Positions 33,716 through 44,895 of a stretch of 64,000 bases of DNA are shown one piece after another. Under the pieces are notes generated by a model, which saw nothing but the letters and a program-made list of their open reading frames with translations, did no database searches and was not told the origin of the DNA. The stretch is from Alisma plantago-aquatica (lineage: Eukaryota > Streptophyta > Magnoliopsida > Alismatales > Alismataceae). The stretch's first letter is position 1; every line of letters starts with the position of its first letter. The position numbers and the translations under genes were made by a program. The stretch is from positions 1,126,557,744 through 1,126,621,743 of the forward strand of contig OY856412.1 of the NCBI GenBank assembly GCA_963693085.1, given 5' to 3'.

Positions 33716-36700
33716 ATATATGTCTTTCTTAATGCACTACACATCATCTATATGTGAGAAGAGAAACAATGGTTATCATCTAATATGAAGCATTGTGTAT
33801 AATCCTAATCATACTTGCTACACAACTGACTACTTATTTTACTAAGCCCTAAGGAATTGAGTCATAGAACCCAATTCTAATTGACCACTATAAAGTTGAA
33901 ATCAGTGCCATATAAGATCTACAGAAGAGTAGAACTCTGTGATCTCACCCACAACTCCTGGTCAGTACAATAGTCAACTTCCAACAACGGCATATAGTCA
34001 AGTTGAAAATAACTAGCCCGCCTTGGTCCAGGTCATAGTGCTAGAGAATAGGTCATGTATGCCCATTCTATCTAAGGCATCATGTAGTTGTACCCACCGT
34101 TGCATTCCATATATCACAATATTTGAGGCATGACCACAACCATCCTCCAACACCTGGGCTCAAGATGACAAGGACACACAGTCACTTGCACCCTACATGC
34201 TCAACAATATGCGCTCTAAGTTTCCTTTAGAAATACGTGTTTCACCACCCAACAAGTTCAGACACTAGAATGGATCTATGTCACAAGGTAGCTACATGAT
34301 TAGAGTTTCACTTTATTAATCAAGCAAATTGGGTGAATTAAGGCTGAATCAAATAAGTGGACAAACAAACCCTAATTCATCTATAACAAGTATTAATATA
34401 ATACAACAGAGAATATAAAACATATGAGACATAATCCTCATTATTTCATCACAAGATACTATTTGATTTCCATTCATGAGACTCAACTTGTCATCACACC
34501 ATCATAAGATATAAATCCTTATCACATTATCCCAAGGTACCAACCCTTATCACATCATGAAAAGGGCCACACCTCCACTACGGCTCAACCATGCCCACGT
34601 GCTCATTAATATCATTCACATAATCACTTGCAAGATACATCTTTATCTTTCCATGCCTTAAAAAGTCTCAACAAACTATCACCATTTTTGTGGTACATGT
34701 GTTCAGCATAACATTGCAATAAAGAGCTAAAAGATGTTCGCATGATAACATAGTGAGGTTATATTAGCATTAAATACATTCCTTTATTATAACAATATTC
34801 AAGGAAACCAGGTATGATTAATCACCATCTTTTAGTTATACTAGGGTTAGGTTTAACCATGCAAGTTGAACTATCATTACAATTTAGCACTTTACAACAA
34901 CCTCATATTTGTATTCATTGAGCTAGCATATTAGGGTTATCACAAAAATATGAGAGCATTTCTTCATCATATCATACAGGAAGCTATGTACGATTAACCA
35001 TCATTCCTTCACTATATTAGATTGGGTTCAACAAGATAAGTTACTTTAATTTTTATATAAAGTACATCATTGTAAGGGTATTACATTATGAGCATTATTC
35101 AAGATTGAAGTCATCATTATGGGCCTATTCATCCATCCTACAATTCTTGACATGAGATAAAAATACAAAATCTACATTTTCCAATCACCACACGAGTAAT
35201 TTAGGATTAAACTATCAAAACAACACACCATATTAGAACCATTAATTCCTACACATGGCATGTCAAAGCCATCATATTATGATCACCAGTAGGACCACAG
35301 ACCTACATATTTAGCATAAAAATAAGCTTCATTCACCTCACCTCGAATAACCATAGGTTTATGGATGCACTCAAGGAAAAACATCACCATTATATTACAC
35401 ACATTAACCATAAGCATGGATATATACATACAAACACAAGGCATAACCATTGGATTGTGTCATCAATATAAAAATCATCAGTTCAGCGCTAGTGTCACCA
35501 TCATTTTCTAAAGCTAGGTTCACCATAGGTTGTGAGATTCTAGGATCACCATCAGTTGTGAGATCTAGGTCCACCATGGGTTATGAGCTCTAGCCTCACC
35601 ATCAATTGTGAGATCATAGAAATCTTTGTTTTGTAGGACTTGAGACCGTCAATTTTGTAATTAAGAAAGCATCAAAACCATCATATGTGAGAGAAAACAA
35701 AGACAATATTTTTAAGCACAAAAGAAGATAAAAAAATAGTAAATAAGCAACCACCATTGTTGGCACAAGGATCCCAACCATCAAGTTATGGGAACAAGAG
35801 AAAATTATCTCAAAACATTACAGAGAAACTATCATTTGAGAGAGAAATAAGACCATCAACTTGAACTACTTGGGAGAGCATGATGACCATCATTTCTCTA
35901 TCATAATAAATTATAAAATAGAAGCTAAGTCCAATCCATTGGTTGGCACAAAATAGTCAAATCAAACAGCACTAAAACCAACTTTCGGATTAAAACACAA
36001 GGAGGGGGGAAATCTGCTTAAAATTTTAGGAAAAATCATTGTTCATGGGGCTTAAGATAACCATCAATCATATAATGATGAAGACAATGTAATCATCATT
36101 TGTTGAGATTACTAAAGTCATCAAAATAGTAATTAAAGTACCCAAATCATTCCTTCTTATAAGCCAACCCATCGGGTCACCCAACAAGTAGAAAAACATT
36201 TTCAAGGCACCAAATAAATCATAGCTAGTTTCAACCATTCAAACACCATAGATTATTATGATTATGGAAGCCATCGATGAACTGGAGCTAAGAATCTTAT
36301 GACCATGCATTCTTAGACATATAATAAGGTCATCAAAATAGTAGCAACACACCACCATAGTTCTATACAAAAGACTATTCATCGGATCATGCAAGGTAGA
36401 AATCATCTCAATGGTCAAGGACAACCATCAATTTCTACAACAACAACTCCATCAATTCATAGACAAGCAAGGTATAAAGCTCATCTCCTAACACAGAGAG
36501 CATGCATAGGATTGAGAAAGCAACCAGAGAATTATCTACTCAAAAATCTTCGTCTATATACACAACTTATCTAAGGATTCGAATTTGCTACTCGTTACTA
36601 GGTTTTAGAGCAAGATTTAGCATGGCAAGATGAATGGTAAGCAATAAACATGGAGCAAGTTATATAACTCACCTCTAGAAAGAATTTGTAGCTCCAAACA

Positions 36701-37692
36701 GAAAGAAAATCAATGAAGAAGGAAGAAAATCCTAGATTTGAGCTTCCCCATTCGTCCAAACTAGTTCCATCTCCAAGAACGAGAAACCCTAGATCAAAGG
36801 AGCAAGAAGAAGAGTGTCTTTCATGTTTCTAGCACAAACTCAACCATTGGGACTAGGGATCCAGCCAAGAAGAAGAGAAAGGAGGGTAGGATCACAAGGA
36901 AATGAAGCTAAGAGAGAAGAACCTACTTTCTGGGGTCAAAAACAACTAAGGAAGCTTTGAAATCTTGAAAGAAGACTAAATTTTAATCCCATTATCATAT
37001 GCAAGTAGATCACCCCTAGCTCTTCCTTTGAGCTCCTTTACTTCATCAAGAGAGAGGAACGAGCTCCAGAAGTAAGAGGGGATGAAGGGGTTGAAGGAAG
37101 TAAGTAAAAGGATTTGTTGTATGTAAAGAGAGGGGTATACAAAGCTAAAAGGGAGAGAGAAGAAAGTGGCAACTATCTAGCAAAACATTCCAAGTGTTCA
37201 AGGTCAAGAGCATCCATTCCTTGCAATCCAACAGCTCCAGGTAGTGTTGGGGGGGGGGGTCAAGTGGCCCACTGAAACTTGTCTCCCAAAATAGTTGTTG
37301 GCCCCACTCACAATAAACCCATAGTTCATGCACTCAAGGTAGGCCATCTATGAGATGAAAATCCTAAGTAGATGTCATGCACAAAATCAAGATGCAACTA
37401 GGTGCCCCATATGACAACTAACTCCAAAAAGATACAAAAACATGTGAGGCACAACAAGAACAAGACAAATTAAAAGAAAAACATCAGATGTGGGTAAATT
37501 ACATAAAAGTCTAAAATGTGCACAAAATTGCATAACTTGCTCAAGCACTGTCCAAACTGGACCAAACTTGAAACATAGCATAATTAACTGATATATAGAG
37601 CATAAGGAAAAGTTTAATTAGGCATCTAAGAACCTATATGAGATAATGAAGCATTATTAGGCATTAAGCCAGGTGAGCGGTCTTACAAGAGT

Positions 37693-37767
37693 AAGCCCAA
37701 ACTAGCTAATACATGTAGAAAATAAATAATAAAAAATACCATCAAGACCTAGATTTGGTATTCTACA
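37693..37767 (-). repeat. Copia 5' LTR, outer part
   Basis: This is the continuation of the LTR interrupted at 13,359. In element orientation it starts TGTAGAATACC and runs to GGGCTTACTCT, then joins CCTCAGGCCC of the other part. TG/CA ends and total length are right for a short copia LTR. The base after it begins ordinary flanking DNA. Confidence 0.6.
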
Positions 37768-38140
37768 TAATGTTTGAGAGAGTTATCAATTAAGGTTCCT
37801 TTTAGACATGATCCATGTGATTCAACTACCATGTAAATTGAATCCAATTGATTTTTAGACACAATCTTGAAGTAAATTACTACAACTTTTGTAACAATCT
37901 TAATATTTGAATTAAAATAAATTAAATTTAGAAGTCTAAGTATGCAATGTATTTGCTTCTATTATGTTAAACGCAATGATAACTCGTATACATGATGGTT
38001 CACCATATGTCACATCTTAGAATAATCATCCACACAACCTAGAAGTAAATGAATAGTAATGATTGAAATACAAAATGACTCCACATGCGTCCATATTATG
38101 TTCTCTAACATGCTATATCACTTTTTATGTTATAGAAAAA
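37768..38140. other. AT-rich flank of the nested retrotransposon block
   Basis: No genes. This is single-copy-looking AT-rich sequence leading into the ~364-bp repeats. Confidence 0.35.
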
Positions 38141-40640
38141 CTTCTCTCATTTTTATGCGGTGTAATCTTTTCAACAATTATTATTATATAAATTGTCCTA
38201 ACTACGTAAATATGTAAAGCATATAATTTCCTATCTTGAACGTATGAACTAAGTGGATTTTGAAATCCTCATACTCTAATTAGTCAACCTACCATGTTCA
38301 CTTATATTGGATAATCCTAGATATATTATAAAGGAAGAAAGGATGAGTAAATACATGTGTTTTGACCTAGTTATCCAAATTATACAGCCTCTAACATCAC
38401 TTATACCTAAGTTTCATATATAGGATTATCAAATATTAGTGAAACATGGTAGTCATTGTCTATTGAAATTAGAATTATTCATTTACATGGTATTTCAATG
38501 TGGATAGTCGTTCATTTTTATGTAGTGTAATCTTTTTTATAATTATTACTATAAAAATTTCCCTAATAATCAAAATATATATAGCATATAATTCCTTGTT
38601 TTAAATGTATGGACTAAGTGGATTTTGAAATCCTCATGCCCGAATTCGTCAACCTATGTAATCCTAGATATTTTAAATAATGTAAGGAAGAAAGGGTGAG
38701 TAAATACATGTGTTGACCTAGTGATCCAAATTATATAGCCCACTAACGTGACTTATATCTATGTTCCATATATAGGATTATCCAATACTAGTGAAACATG
38801 GTAGTCATTTTCTATTGAAATCTTAACTATTCATTTACATGGTATTTCAGTGTTGATGCTATGCTAATGCTTCTCTCATTTTTATGCAGTGTAAACATTT
38901 TAATAATTATTACTATATAAATTGCCCTAACGACTTAAATATATAACGCATATAATTCCCTGTTTTAAATGTAGGGACTAAGTGGATTTTGAAATCCTCA
39001 TGCTGGAATTCGTCAACCTACCATGTTTTACTAATATTGGATAATCCTAGATATGTTAAATAATGTAAGGGAGAAAGGGTGAGTATACATGTGTTTTGAC
39101 CCCGTTATCCAAATTATATAGCCCACTAACGTGACTTATACCTAAGTTTCACATGTGTTTTGGCCCTGTTTGGTTTGCAGGGAAAGGATTAGCATGTGAT
39201 GTGAAATGGAAATGATAAGCAGGTATGTGAATGTATTGGTATATTTGTTGTCCCATCCTATGTTTGGCTGTAACCAAGGTTAGGATAGGCAATGCATTTT
39301 AGTATAACATTCGTATATAATTTGCATTATATTTTGATGGTCATTTATATATTACATATTAGTAGCAAATGTTAATAAAAGAGAATAGATTTCTTGGAGA
39401 AAGTAGAAGAAGTGAGGAGGAGACAAACCATAACTTGTAGAGGGAAAAGAATCGTCGAGTTAGAAGTATGAGAAAGAATAAAAATGGAGAAAATAAGATA
39501 TCGTGGATATGGCCTTGACATAAAGAACAATCTGACGGAAAGATAAGTAAGATTAGTATTTATTTGAGCATTTTGACAGACATAGTAGAATTGGAATTGA
39601 AAAATCTAGAAGAGACGATGAGTTTTGTTTGACCGAAACTGAAGTTGAAAGCTCCTTCATCCAAGCAAAGAGAGGAGCTTTTTGATATCAGATCACCGCG
39701 TAACTTTCATTGCGTTTCCAAAAAATTAAGGAGCAGTCACCCTCCCTCGACCCATCTAATTCGCTGGAAGCAGAACGAGAGACTGAACAAGAGGGTGAAG
39801 AAACTAACAAAGATTAGATCAATTGACCTCCATATTTTCCTTCCCCCACGCATCACATTCTCAGAAACTTCCTAATCAATGAGACCAAACAATGGCTACA
39901 TACATATCGCCCGCTTGTAGAATTGAAAACGTATGGAGTGACGAAGGAACACCGTTGAGCGTATATTACTAAAGGAGAAGAAAGTCAAAGTCATCAGAAG
40001 GAAGCGAACCTGGAGGATGACCACAGGTAGACGACGCTAAAAGGACGAACAAACGGCGGTAAGGGCTAGGGAAAAAAACCAAGAAACGAGAAGGGAACAA
40101 GAGTCGGGCTTCGTAGACGGGGATCATGATTCTCGAAAAATCTTATACCCCGCAAATACGTGGGGGTAGTCCGGAACTTGAAAGTCCTCATGAGTTGGGA
40201 CTCTAATGCAGTTGAAATCCTAACCTGTGTGACTTTTGCATAAACGAACATGGTATTGGAAATACCGATGGAATCAAAATCCTATCCTATCTATAATCCT
40301 GCAAACCAAATGTGACCTTTGACCCAAGTTGTTACAAAAATTACAACATCTACCACATAAATTTATTTATTTCTTCGGGAACAAGTAGGGGTTGTGCCAT
40401 TCCGTGTCCACATGTGGCTACGCCACTGTTCCCTCTTTAAATGTGGACGAAGTCGATTCTGAATCATTATACTCGAATTAGTCAACCTAGCATGTTTCAC
40501 TGGTATTGGATAATCCTAGATATGCCAAATAATGTAAGGAGGAAAGGGTGAGTAGATACATGTATTTTGGCCTATTTATCCAATTTATACTACCCACTAA
40601 TGTGACTAATACCTAAGTTTCATATATACACCTAAGTGAG
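38141..40640 (+). repeat. ~364-bp tandem repeat, three units plus a displaced fragment
   Basis: Units begin at about 38,141, 38,505 and 38,870. Each carries CTTCTCTCATTTTTATG or a variant, GTGTAA, GGATTTTGAAATCCTCAT, GTCAACCTA and TTGGATAATCCTAGATAT, then GGGTGAGTA and ACCTAAGTTTC. The third unit is interrupted at 39,161 by a DNA transposon, and a further partial unit follows at about 40,434-40,640. No coding potential. Confidence 0.88.
39162..40317. mobile_element. TIR DNA transposon, non-autonomous (PIF/Harbinger- or Tourist-like)
   Basis: This 1,156-bp element sits inside the tandem repeat. The left end reads GGCCCTGTTTGGTTTGCAGG and the right end, inverted, reads GGTCACATTTGGTTTGCAGG: a ~20-bp terminal inverted repeat with four mismatches. 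It is flanked by TTT on both sides. TIRs starting GG(G/C)C..GTTTGG are typical of plant Harbinger/Tourist elements, which make 3-bp duplications (usually TWA), so TTT is slightly off. The interior has no transposase; the 76-residue frame at 39,645 has no recognisable features. Confidence 0.75.
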
Positions 40641-41525
40641 TATATCAAACGCTAGTTGTTATCACTAGTTCACTTGGAACCATTGGATATGGATCAGGGG
40701 AGGCTTGCGCTAAACACGTCTCAGGGAAAAGCAGTTCCCAATGGCTTAACGCATACTCGTAATGGATGCCTCCTGGGTAAAAGTGCATTTAGAAGTTTTT
40801 CAACTCAACAATATTATTGGTCAAAGGAAAGTATAATTGTATCCTATTTAAACAAGACGATGGAAGTAGCAATTATTACAAATATGGAAATAAAGATGAA
40901 CATGAGCAGATAACCATGCACATAGTAGGGACGCAATAAACAGCTATGGAAACAACTTTAGACAAGAAACTAGTTTTCTGACAGAGAGAAACTTAGAAAC
41001 TGACATATTGCAGACATTTTGTAGCTTAATATGGCATTTGATTGTAACAATGCGCATCAAATACGTGATCTTTAGCTGGTATACGTATACATGGTATATG
41101 AATGTGGGGTTGTTTGCAAGTCAGGATATCGGTCGACATCCCATATAGATGATACGCTTTGTTTGGCATAAAACCTCAAGAGAAAATCCAAACTTTGGAA
41201 AGAACATATATGGTATGTGTAGTTACTGTAGATACCGGGTGTCTAACTAGGAGATATATATGTATCTACAGCAATGCCTCACAGGCAGAGCGGCCATTAT
41301 AGTGCCCTACTGGCCTTCATGCAGATACATATGATCCCCCGGGCTAACTGTTATGCTGAAGGTGTATAAGCAAGACGACAGTGGCTGCTGGAGTACTTGC
41401 TGCAATATGAAGCACACCTCCATTATGTTTCCCGAGCCCTGTGCAATTGCATGCTACAAGCCTGCAGGCTGCAGCAGCCAGCTGAGAGGAGGACAGTATG
41501 ATTGTTGTATCCATATGAGGTGGCC
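40641..41525. other. 3' flank of the TCP gene
   Basis: Low-repeat sequence downstream of the minus-strand TCP gene. An 85-residue plus-strand frame (40,656-40,913) has no family features. The 3' UTR and polyadenylation site should lie here, but I could not fix them. Confidence 0.4.
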
Positions 41526-42587
41526 CTATGACAATAAACGGCCGATCGAAGTCGGTGGTGCTGCCACTGCTGCTGCTGGGAAGGAATCCGAATTAGTGGA
41601 CGGTAAATAACTCTGGAGAGCAGTCGCAGGGCTGGTGGCGCCTGTCGCGGTAGTGCTGCAGACGACTGGTGAGTGGAAGTGGTCCTCCTGGAGTTTCTGG
41701 GCATGGATCATCGCGATTGTTCCTGGCGTGTAGAATGAAAGCATCCCTTGTGGCGTTGATGACGTGTGGAAATTAGGCTCGCCGAGAGCCGCAAGTAAGG
41801 AGAGTCGAGAAGGTAGCTCCGCCGGCGCCACCTCCTGTAGCTGCTTGTAGTAGCCGTTGTTCGTCACCGGGGAATATGATCCTGCAGGTTTAGGTTGAAC
41901 CTCGGCCGTCATAACAGAATTCAAACCATTGGACAGGATGTTATGATCAACTGCCAAGTGCGGGTAGGAAACAGCCGTGCTCTTTGATGGGTGAACACCT
42001 CGACCTCCACCGCGACCATCATGGTGCCGTTCATCTTCTTTCCTTAAGGTTGTGCTGATACTACTATACCGACTATCTTGCAAGTTACCGCCGCTGTTGC
42101 CGACGTGAGGGAACTGCAGCGGGAAGTTTAGCGGCGGCAGCTTATCGATCTCCTTCTGAGCGGCATCGAGGAGCCAGTCGACGACTTTACTAGGCTGAGT
42201 CAGCCCCAGACGTTCCTGCAAGTCGTACACCTGTATGGCAGTCTGCACCGACAGCCTGACCCGCCGGTCCCTCAGCCCGCGAACCGTGCTCACCTTGCTG
42301 TGCCGGTCCTTCCCACCCATCGCCCGTGACACTCTCACGATCCGTGGGTCCTTGATCCCCAGCCATAGCTGACTCGAAGGCGCCACCTCTGCGAGCTCGC
42401 GCGCGGCTTGTTCAGTTGTTCTCCTGTTGCCGGTGCTGTGACGACAAATATCGTTTGTTTTCCTCGTTCCAGCTGCCGAGGCTGTCGCTGCTCCTGCTGC
42501 TGCTGCTACCTGTGCTGCTGGTTTTGGATGATCACTGTCTCGAACAGAACCTGCAGAATAAACATGATTAAAATTGGGTCTTGTCAT
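41526..42587 (-). CDS. Class II (CIN, TCP5/13/17-like) TCP transcription factor
   Basis: This is an intact 353-residue DNA-binding transcription factor, expected in the nucleus; members of this clade control leaf and petal cell proliferation and differentiation. The TCP domain is at residues ~90-150 (42,320-42,138). It has a basic region [20 protein letters not shown], helix I around [17 protein letters not shown], a QPSK loop, and helix [18 protein letters not shown], followed by PPLNFP. The short class II basic region, the [18 protein letters not shown] lead-in and [13 protein letters not shown] point to the TCP5/13/17 subgroup. I see no arginine-rich R domain, and no miR319-type target was recognised, as expected for this subgroup. 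The N-terminus is Ala-rich and the C-terminal half low-complexity, with LSLLAAL at 262-268. The coding DNA is far more GC-rich than its surroundings. The first ATG is preceded in frame by TAG, and an intron acceptor-like site overlaps codons 10-13, so the true start may differ. Confidence 0.93.
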   Translation of the reverse strand: MTRPNFNHVYSAGSVRDSDHPKPAAQVAAAAGAATASAAGTRKTNDICRHSTGNRRTTEQAARELAEVAPSSQLWLGIKDPRIVRVSRAMGGKDRHSKVSTVRGLRDRRVRLSVQTAIQVYDLQERLGLTQPSKVVDWLLDAAQKEIDKLPPLNFPLQFPHVGNSGGNLQDSRYSSISTTLRKEDERHHDGRGGGRGVHPSKSTAVSYPHLAVDHNILSNGLNSVMTAEVQPKPAGSYSPVTNNGYYKQLQEVAPAELPSRLSLLAALGEPNFHTSSTPQGMLSFYTPGTIAMIHAQKLQEDHFHSPVVCSTTATGATSPATALQSYLPSTNSDSFPAAAVAAPPTSIGRLLS

Positions 42588-44290
42588 CTAGTTATATATC
42601 CCTGTATATGTAATTTCTGGATTCAGGTAGCTAGCTAGGGCTAGAACCAGAGGCTGAATCAACTGTCTCCGTATGTATAATCCTGAGCCTGCAACTTGGT
42701 TGGCGGCTCATGTATAGGTGCTGGGCGGAAGGAAGCATATATTGATTCAAATCGTAAAAGCTGAGAGATGTTGTCCGCATTATAGAATTGTAATAAATAT
42801 TCATCAAACTAACCTAACTGCGTCTACTGCAAAGGCTACTCTTGTTTCTTTTCTTATATTACATAAAGCAAGATTTGTTTCGCACTTTAGTTCAGACTAT
42901 ATGATCCCAAATTAACACAGATATATTTTTGCAGTTCCAATAGTTTTGATCGCATGATTCTAAGAAAGATACAACACAGATACGTACAAAAAACCATATA
43001 CATCTTATCTTATAATCAGTAGATTAGTGGATAATTAGCTTTTCTAGCTCACAAGTTTATGCTACAGAACTGTATTTGGGATTTGTTCTTTGTTAGATAA
43101 AAGCATGTGTAGGTACAAAAGAAGCCATAAAATTAAAGTGAATTTCAACTAGTAATTCGCACAGTACAGATCCTCTGACCTGCAAATCATGAGTACATAT
43201 GGAGCAAACTGGCAGCATACGTTGCTTGTAGGCAAGAAGACTGGCCGTGAAACCCAGCTAAATATATTCAAGGGGGGCTTGGAAATTAAACTCCGTGAGT
43301 AACTCAACTTCGATATCGGTGTCGCCTTAAGCTCAACCCTCTCACGAAGGGAAGAACAGTCTCTGGTAGTAATGGAGTCCAAACAGAGCTAGAACTCAAG
43401 ATCAACCTAAAATTAGCTTCAGCCGCCTCCGCCAAGAGTAAAGGTCATCTGCAAATCGATAAGGGATGGAAAGATATGCTCAACTGTGCGGTTGATATTT
43501 ATTGCAAAAAGGTTTTCAACACCCAAGCAACAGCTTTCATTCACATTTCAATATCTCGTTTTCGTTGCCGAGGAAAAGCAAACCGACCGTATATATGCTG
43601 GTATAAATACTTACATACCCGGCCAATCATGTACGACTGTACGTAACAATCAATATAATCTAATTATGCAGTATCTCTCTGCCGGCTATACCGGGAGACC
43701 GTACGCTGGGGACGACAATCATAAAAGCTGTTAAAAAAAGTCTAGCTGTCATGCATGCATATCGAAGCAGCCTGCAGAATGGGTTTCGTTCCAACCTCTG
43801 GGGGACCATCCTGCGACTAGTTCATTTACCCTAGCTAGCCAACCCACCAGTTTAGGATAGGCCTCCATTACACATACTTATATGCCGTATACCAACCGTT
43901 TACTTCTATCGTGCACCCTTCAATGTTTGATGCGCGTATAGTTCATATATGTATAGCCAGTTACCCAAATAAATGTTACCGCAGTTGATAGTAATGGGTC
44001 CATTTAAGGAGGCGGATTTGGATATTTCGAGTCTCATGCTGGAAAAGAAATGGACGGATTGGACATTTGGTAGATGGACACAATCAATGTTTCCCTCTAC
44101 ACCCAATCAGTCAAACCACCAGCACGCAATTAGTGTTTCTATGTTTCTGATGGCGCAATTAGTGTTGAAGGGGTCATCGGTCAGGATTTGTTGAGCGAGA
44201 TCCGAACCGGTCAAAAAGATCACACTGGATGACCCCGGAGGAATTGTATTTTTGACACCACAAATCGGGAAAGACATGAATACGAGCGGT
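42588..44290 (-). promoter_or_regulatory. 5' region of the TCP gene (promoter and possible 5' UTR intron)
   Basis: About 1.7 kb lies between the TCP start and the upstream MITE, without clear repeats or coding sequence. On the minus strand, TTTATTCTGCAG|GT at 42,550 resembles a splice acceptor, so a 5' exon may lie here; TCP genes often have a 5' UTR intron. No TATA box can be assigned confidently. Confidence 0.4.
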
Positions 44291-44299
44291 TTTTGTTTA

Positions 44300-44771
44300 A
44301 GAAAAAAAATCAATTCAACATACTTTTACAAAAATATTTACCGATATAGCACACTTTGCAATATTTTTCAAAATAGCACACTTTATCCAAAACCAGTAAT
44401 ACAAAGTGGCGTTTTCCAGTACCAAAAATTGAAAAGTGCCACAAATATTGACGTGTTTATCTTCAAATAAAAAAATTAAAATAACAAAAAGTCAAAAGTG
44501 TCATTTTGAATGGTGCTTTCAACTTGATGCACATTTAAGTACAAAGTAGAAAGTGCCACTCAATGTGGAGTTTTTTCCTTTTTATATTTTTTAAATTTTT
44601 ATTTTTAAATATGCATGTCAATACTTGTGGTGTTTTTCAATCCTGGATACAAAAAGATCCACACAAAATGTTATTTTTAGACCAAAGTGTACTATTTAGG
44701 GCAATATTCTGCAAAGTGTGCTATATTTGTAAATATTTTTGTAAAAGTGTGTTAAATTAATTTTTTTCCCC
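44300..44771. mobile_element. Mutator-type MITE with long terminal inverted repeats
   Basis: This 472-bp non-coding element is flanked by a perfect 9-bp duplication TTTTGTTTA (44,291-44,299 and 44,772-44,780), the signature of Mutator-like insertion. Arms of ~90 bp or more are inverted copies: the left arm has ATACTTTTACAAAAATATTTA then TAGCACACTTTGCAATATT, and the right arm shows the complement near 44,670-44,760. Transcripts would fold into a long hairpin. It lies ~1.7 kb upstream of the TCP start and could influence its chromatin or supply small RNAs; that is inference. Confidence 0.92.
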
Positions 44772-44811
44772 TTTTGTTTACTTCTCTCACTCGCTCCCGC
44801 TCCCCCATTTT

Positions 44812-44895
44812 CTTTCTCTCATTTTTCCTCTTTGTCCCAAAATTTAGTCATGCTCCTCTCCCTTATTTTTCCTCTGTCCCAAAATCTAGTCGCTA
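44812..44895 (+). repeat. Short tandem duplication (~45 bp)
   Basis: Two adjacent units share CTCTC, a TTATTTTTCCTCTGTCCC-like run, AAAAT.TAGTC and a following C/G. They lie just outside the MITE. Confidence 0.65.

Larger units (their letters stand above)
13360..37687 (-). mobile_element. Tekay/Del-like gypsy (chromovirus) element with nested insertions
   Basis: This large LTR retrotransposon is flanked by a perfect 5-bp target duplication AGAGT (13,355-13,359 and 37,688-37,692). Its two LTRs occupy 13,360-25,941 and 27,427-37,687. After removing the nested elements they are ~5.2 and ~5.1 kb and clearly homologous along their length. Ends on the plus strand are TGTGA... and ...GGTCTTACA. The purine-rich GGGGGTGAAATCCC tract abuts the left LTR on the minus strand and a chromodomain relic lies beside it, so the element runs right to left. 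Only 1,485 bp of internal sequence remains, so gag, protease, reverse transcriptase and most of integrase are lost. The result resembles a large retrotransposon derivative (LARD). Confidence 0.85.
27427..37687 (-). repeat. Tekay-like LTR (5' LTR in element orientation), split
   Basis: LTR sequence occupies 27,427-28,281 and 33,407-37,687, about 5.1 kb, homologous to the left LTR. It is interrupted by the 28,282-33,401 insertion. A run of 11-12 G at about 37,249 is absent from the left copy, which has only GGGGGG. Confidence 0.85.

Noticed and set aside
40656..40913. 85-residue gene downstream of TCP
   Set aside because: No family features and no repeat of its codon pattern elsewhere. The start and length are compatible with chance.
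41423..41704. Minus-strand 93-residue frame and plus-strand 85-residue frame overlapping the TCP 3' end
   Set aside because: They are shadows of the GC-rich TCP coding sequence in other frames.
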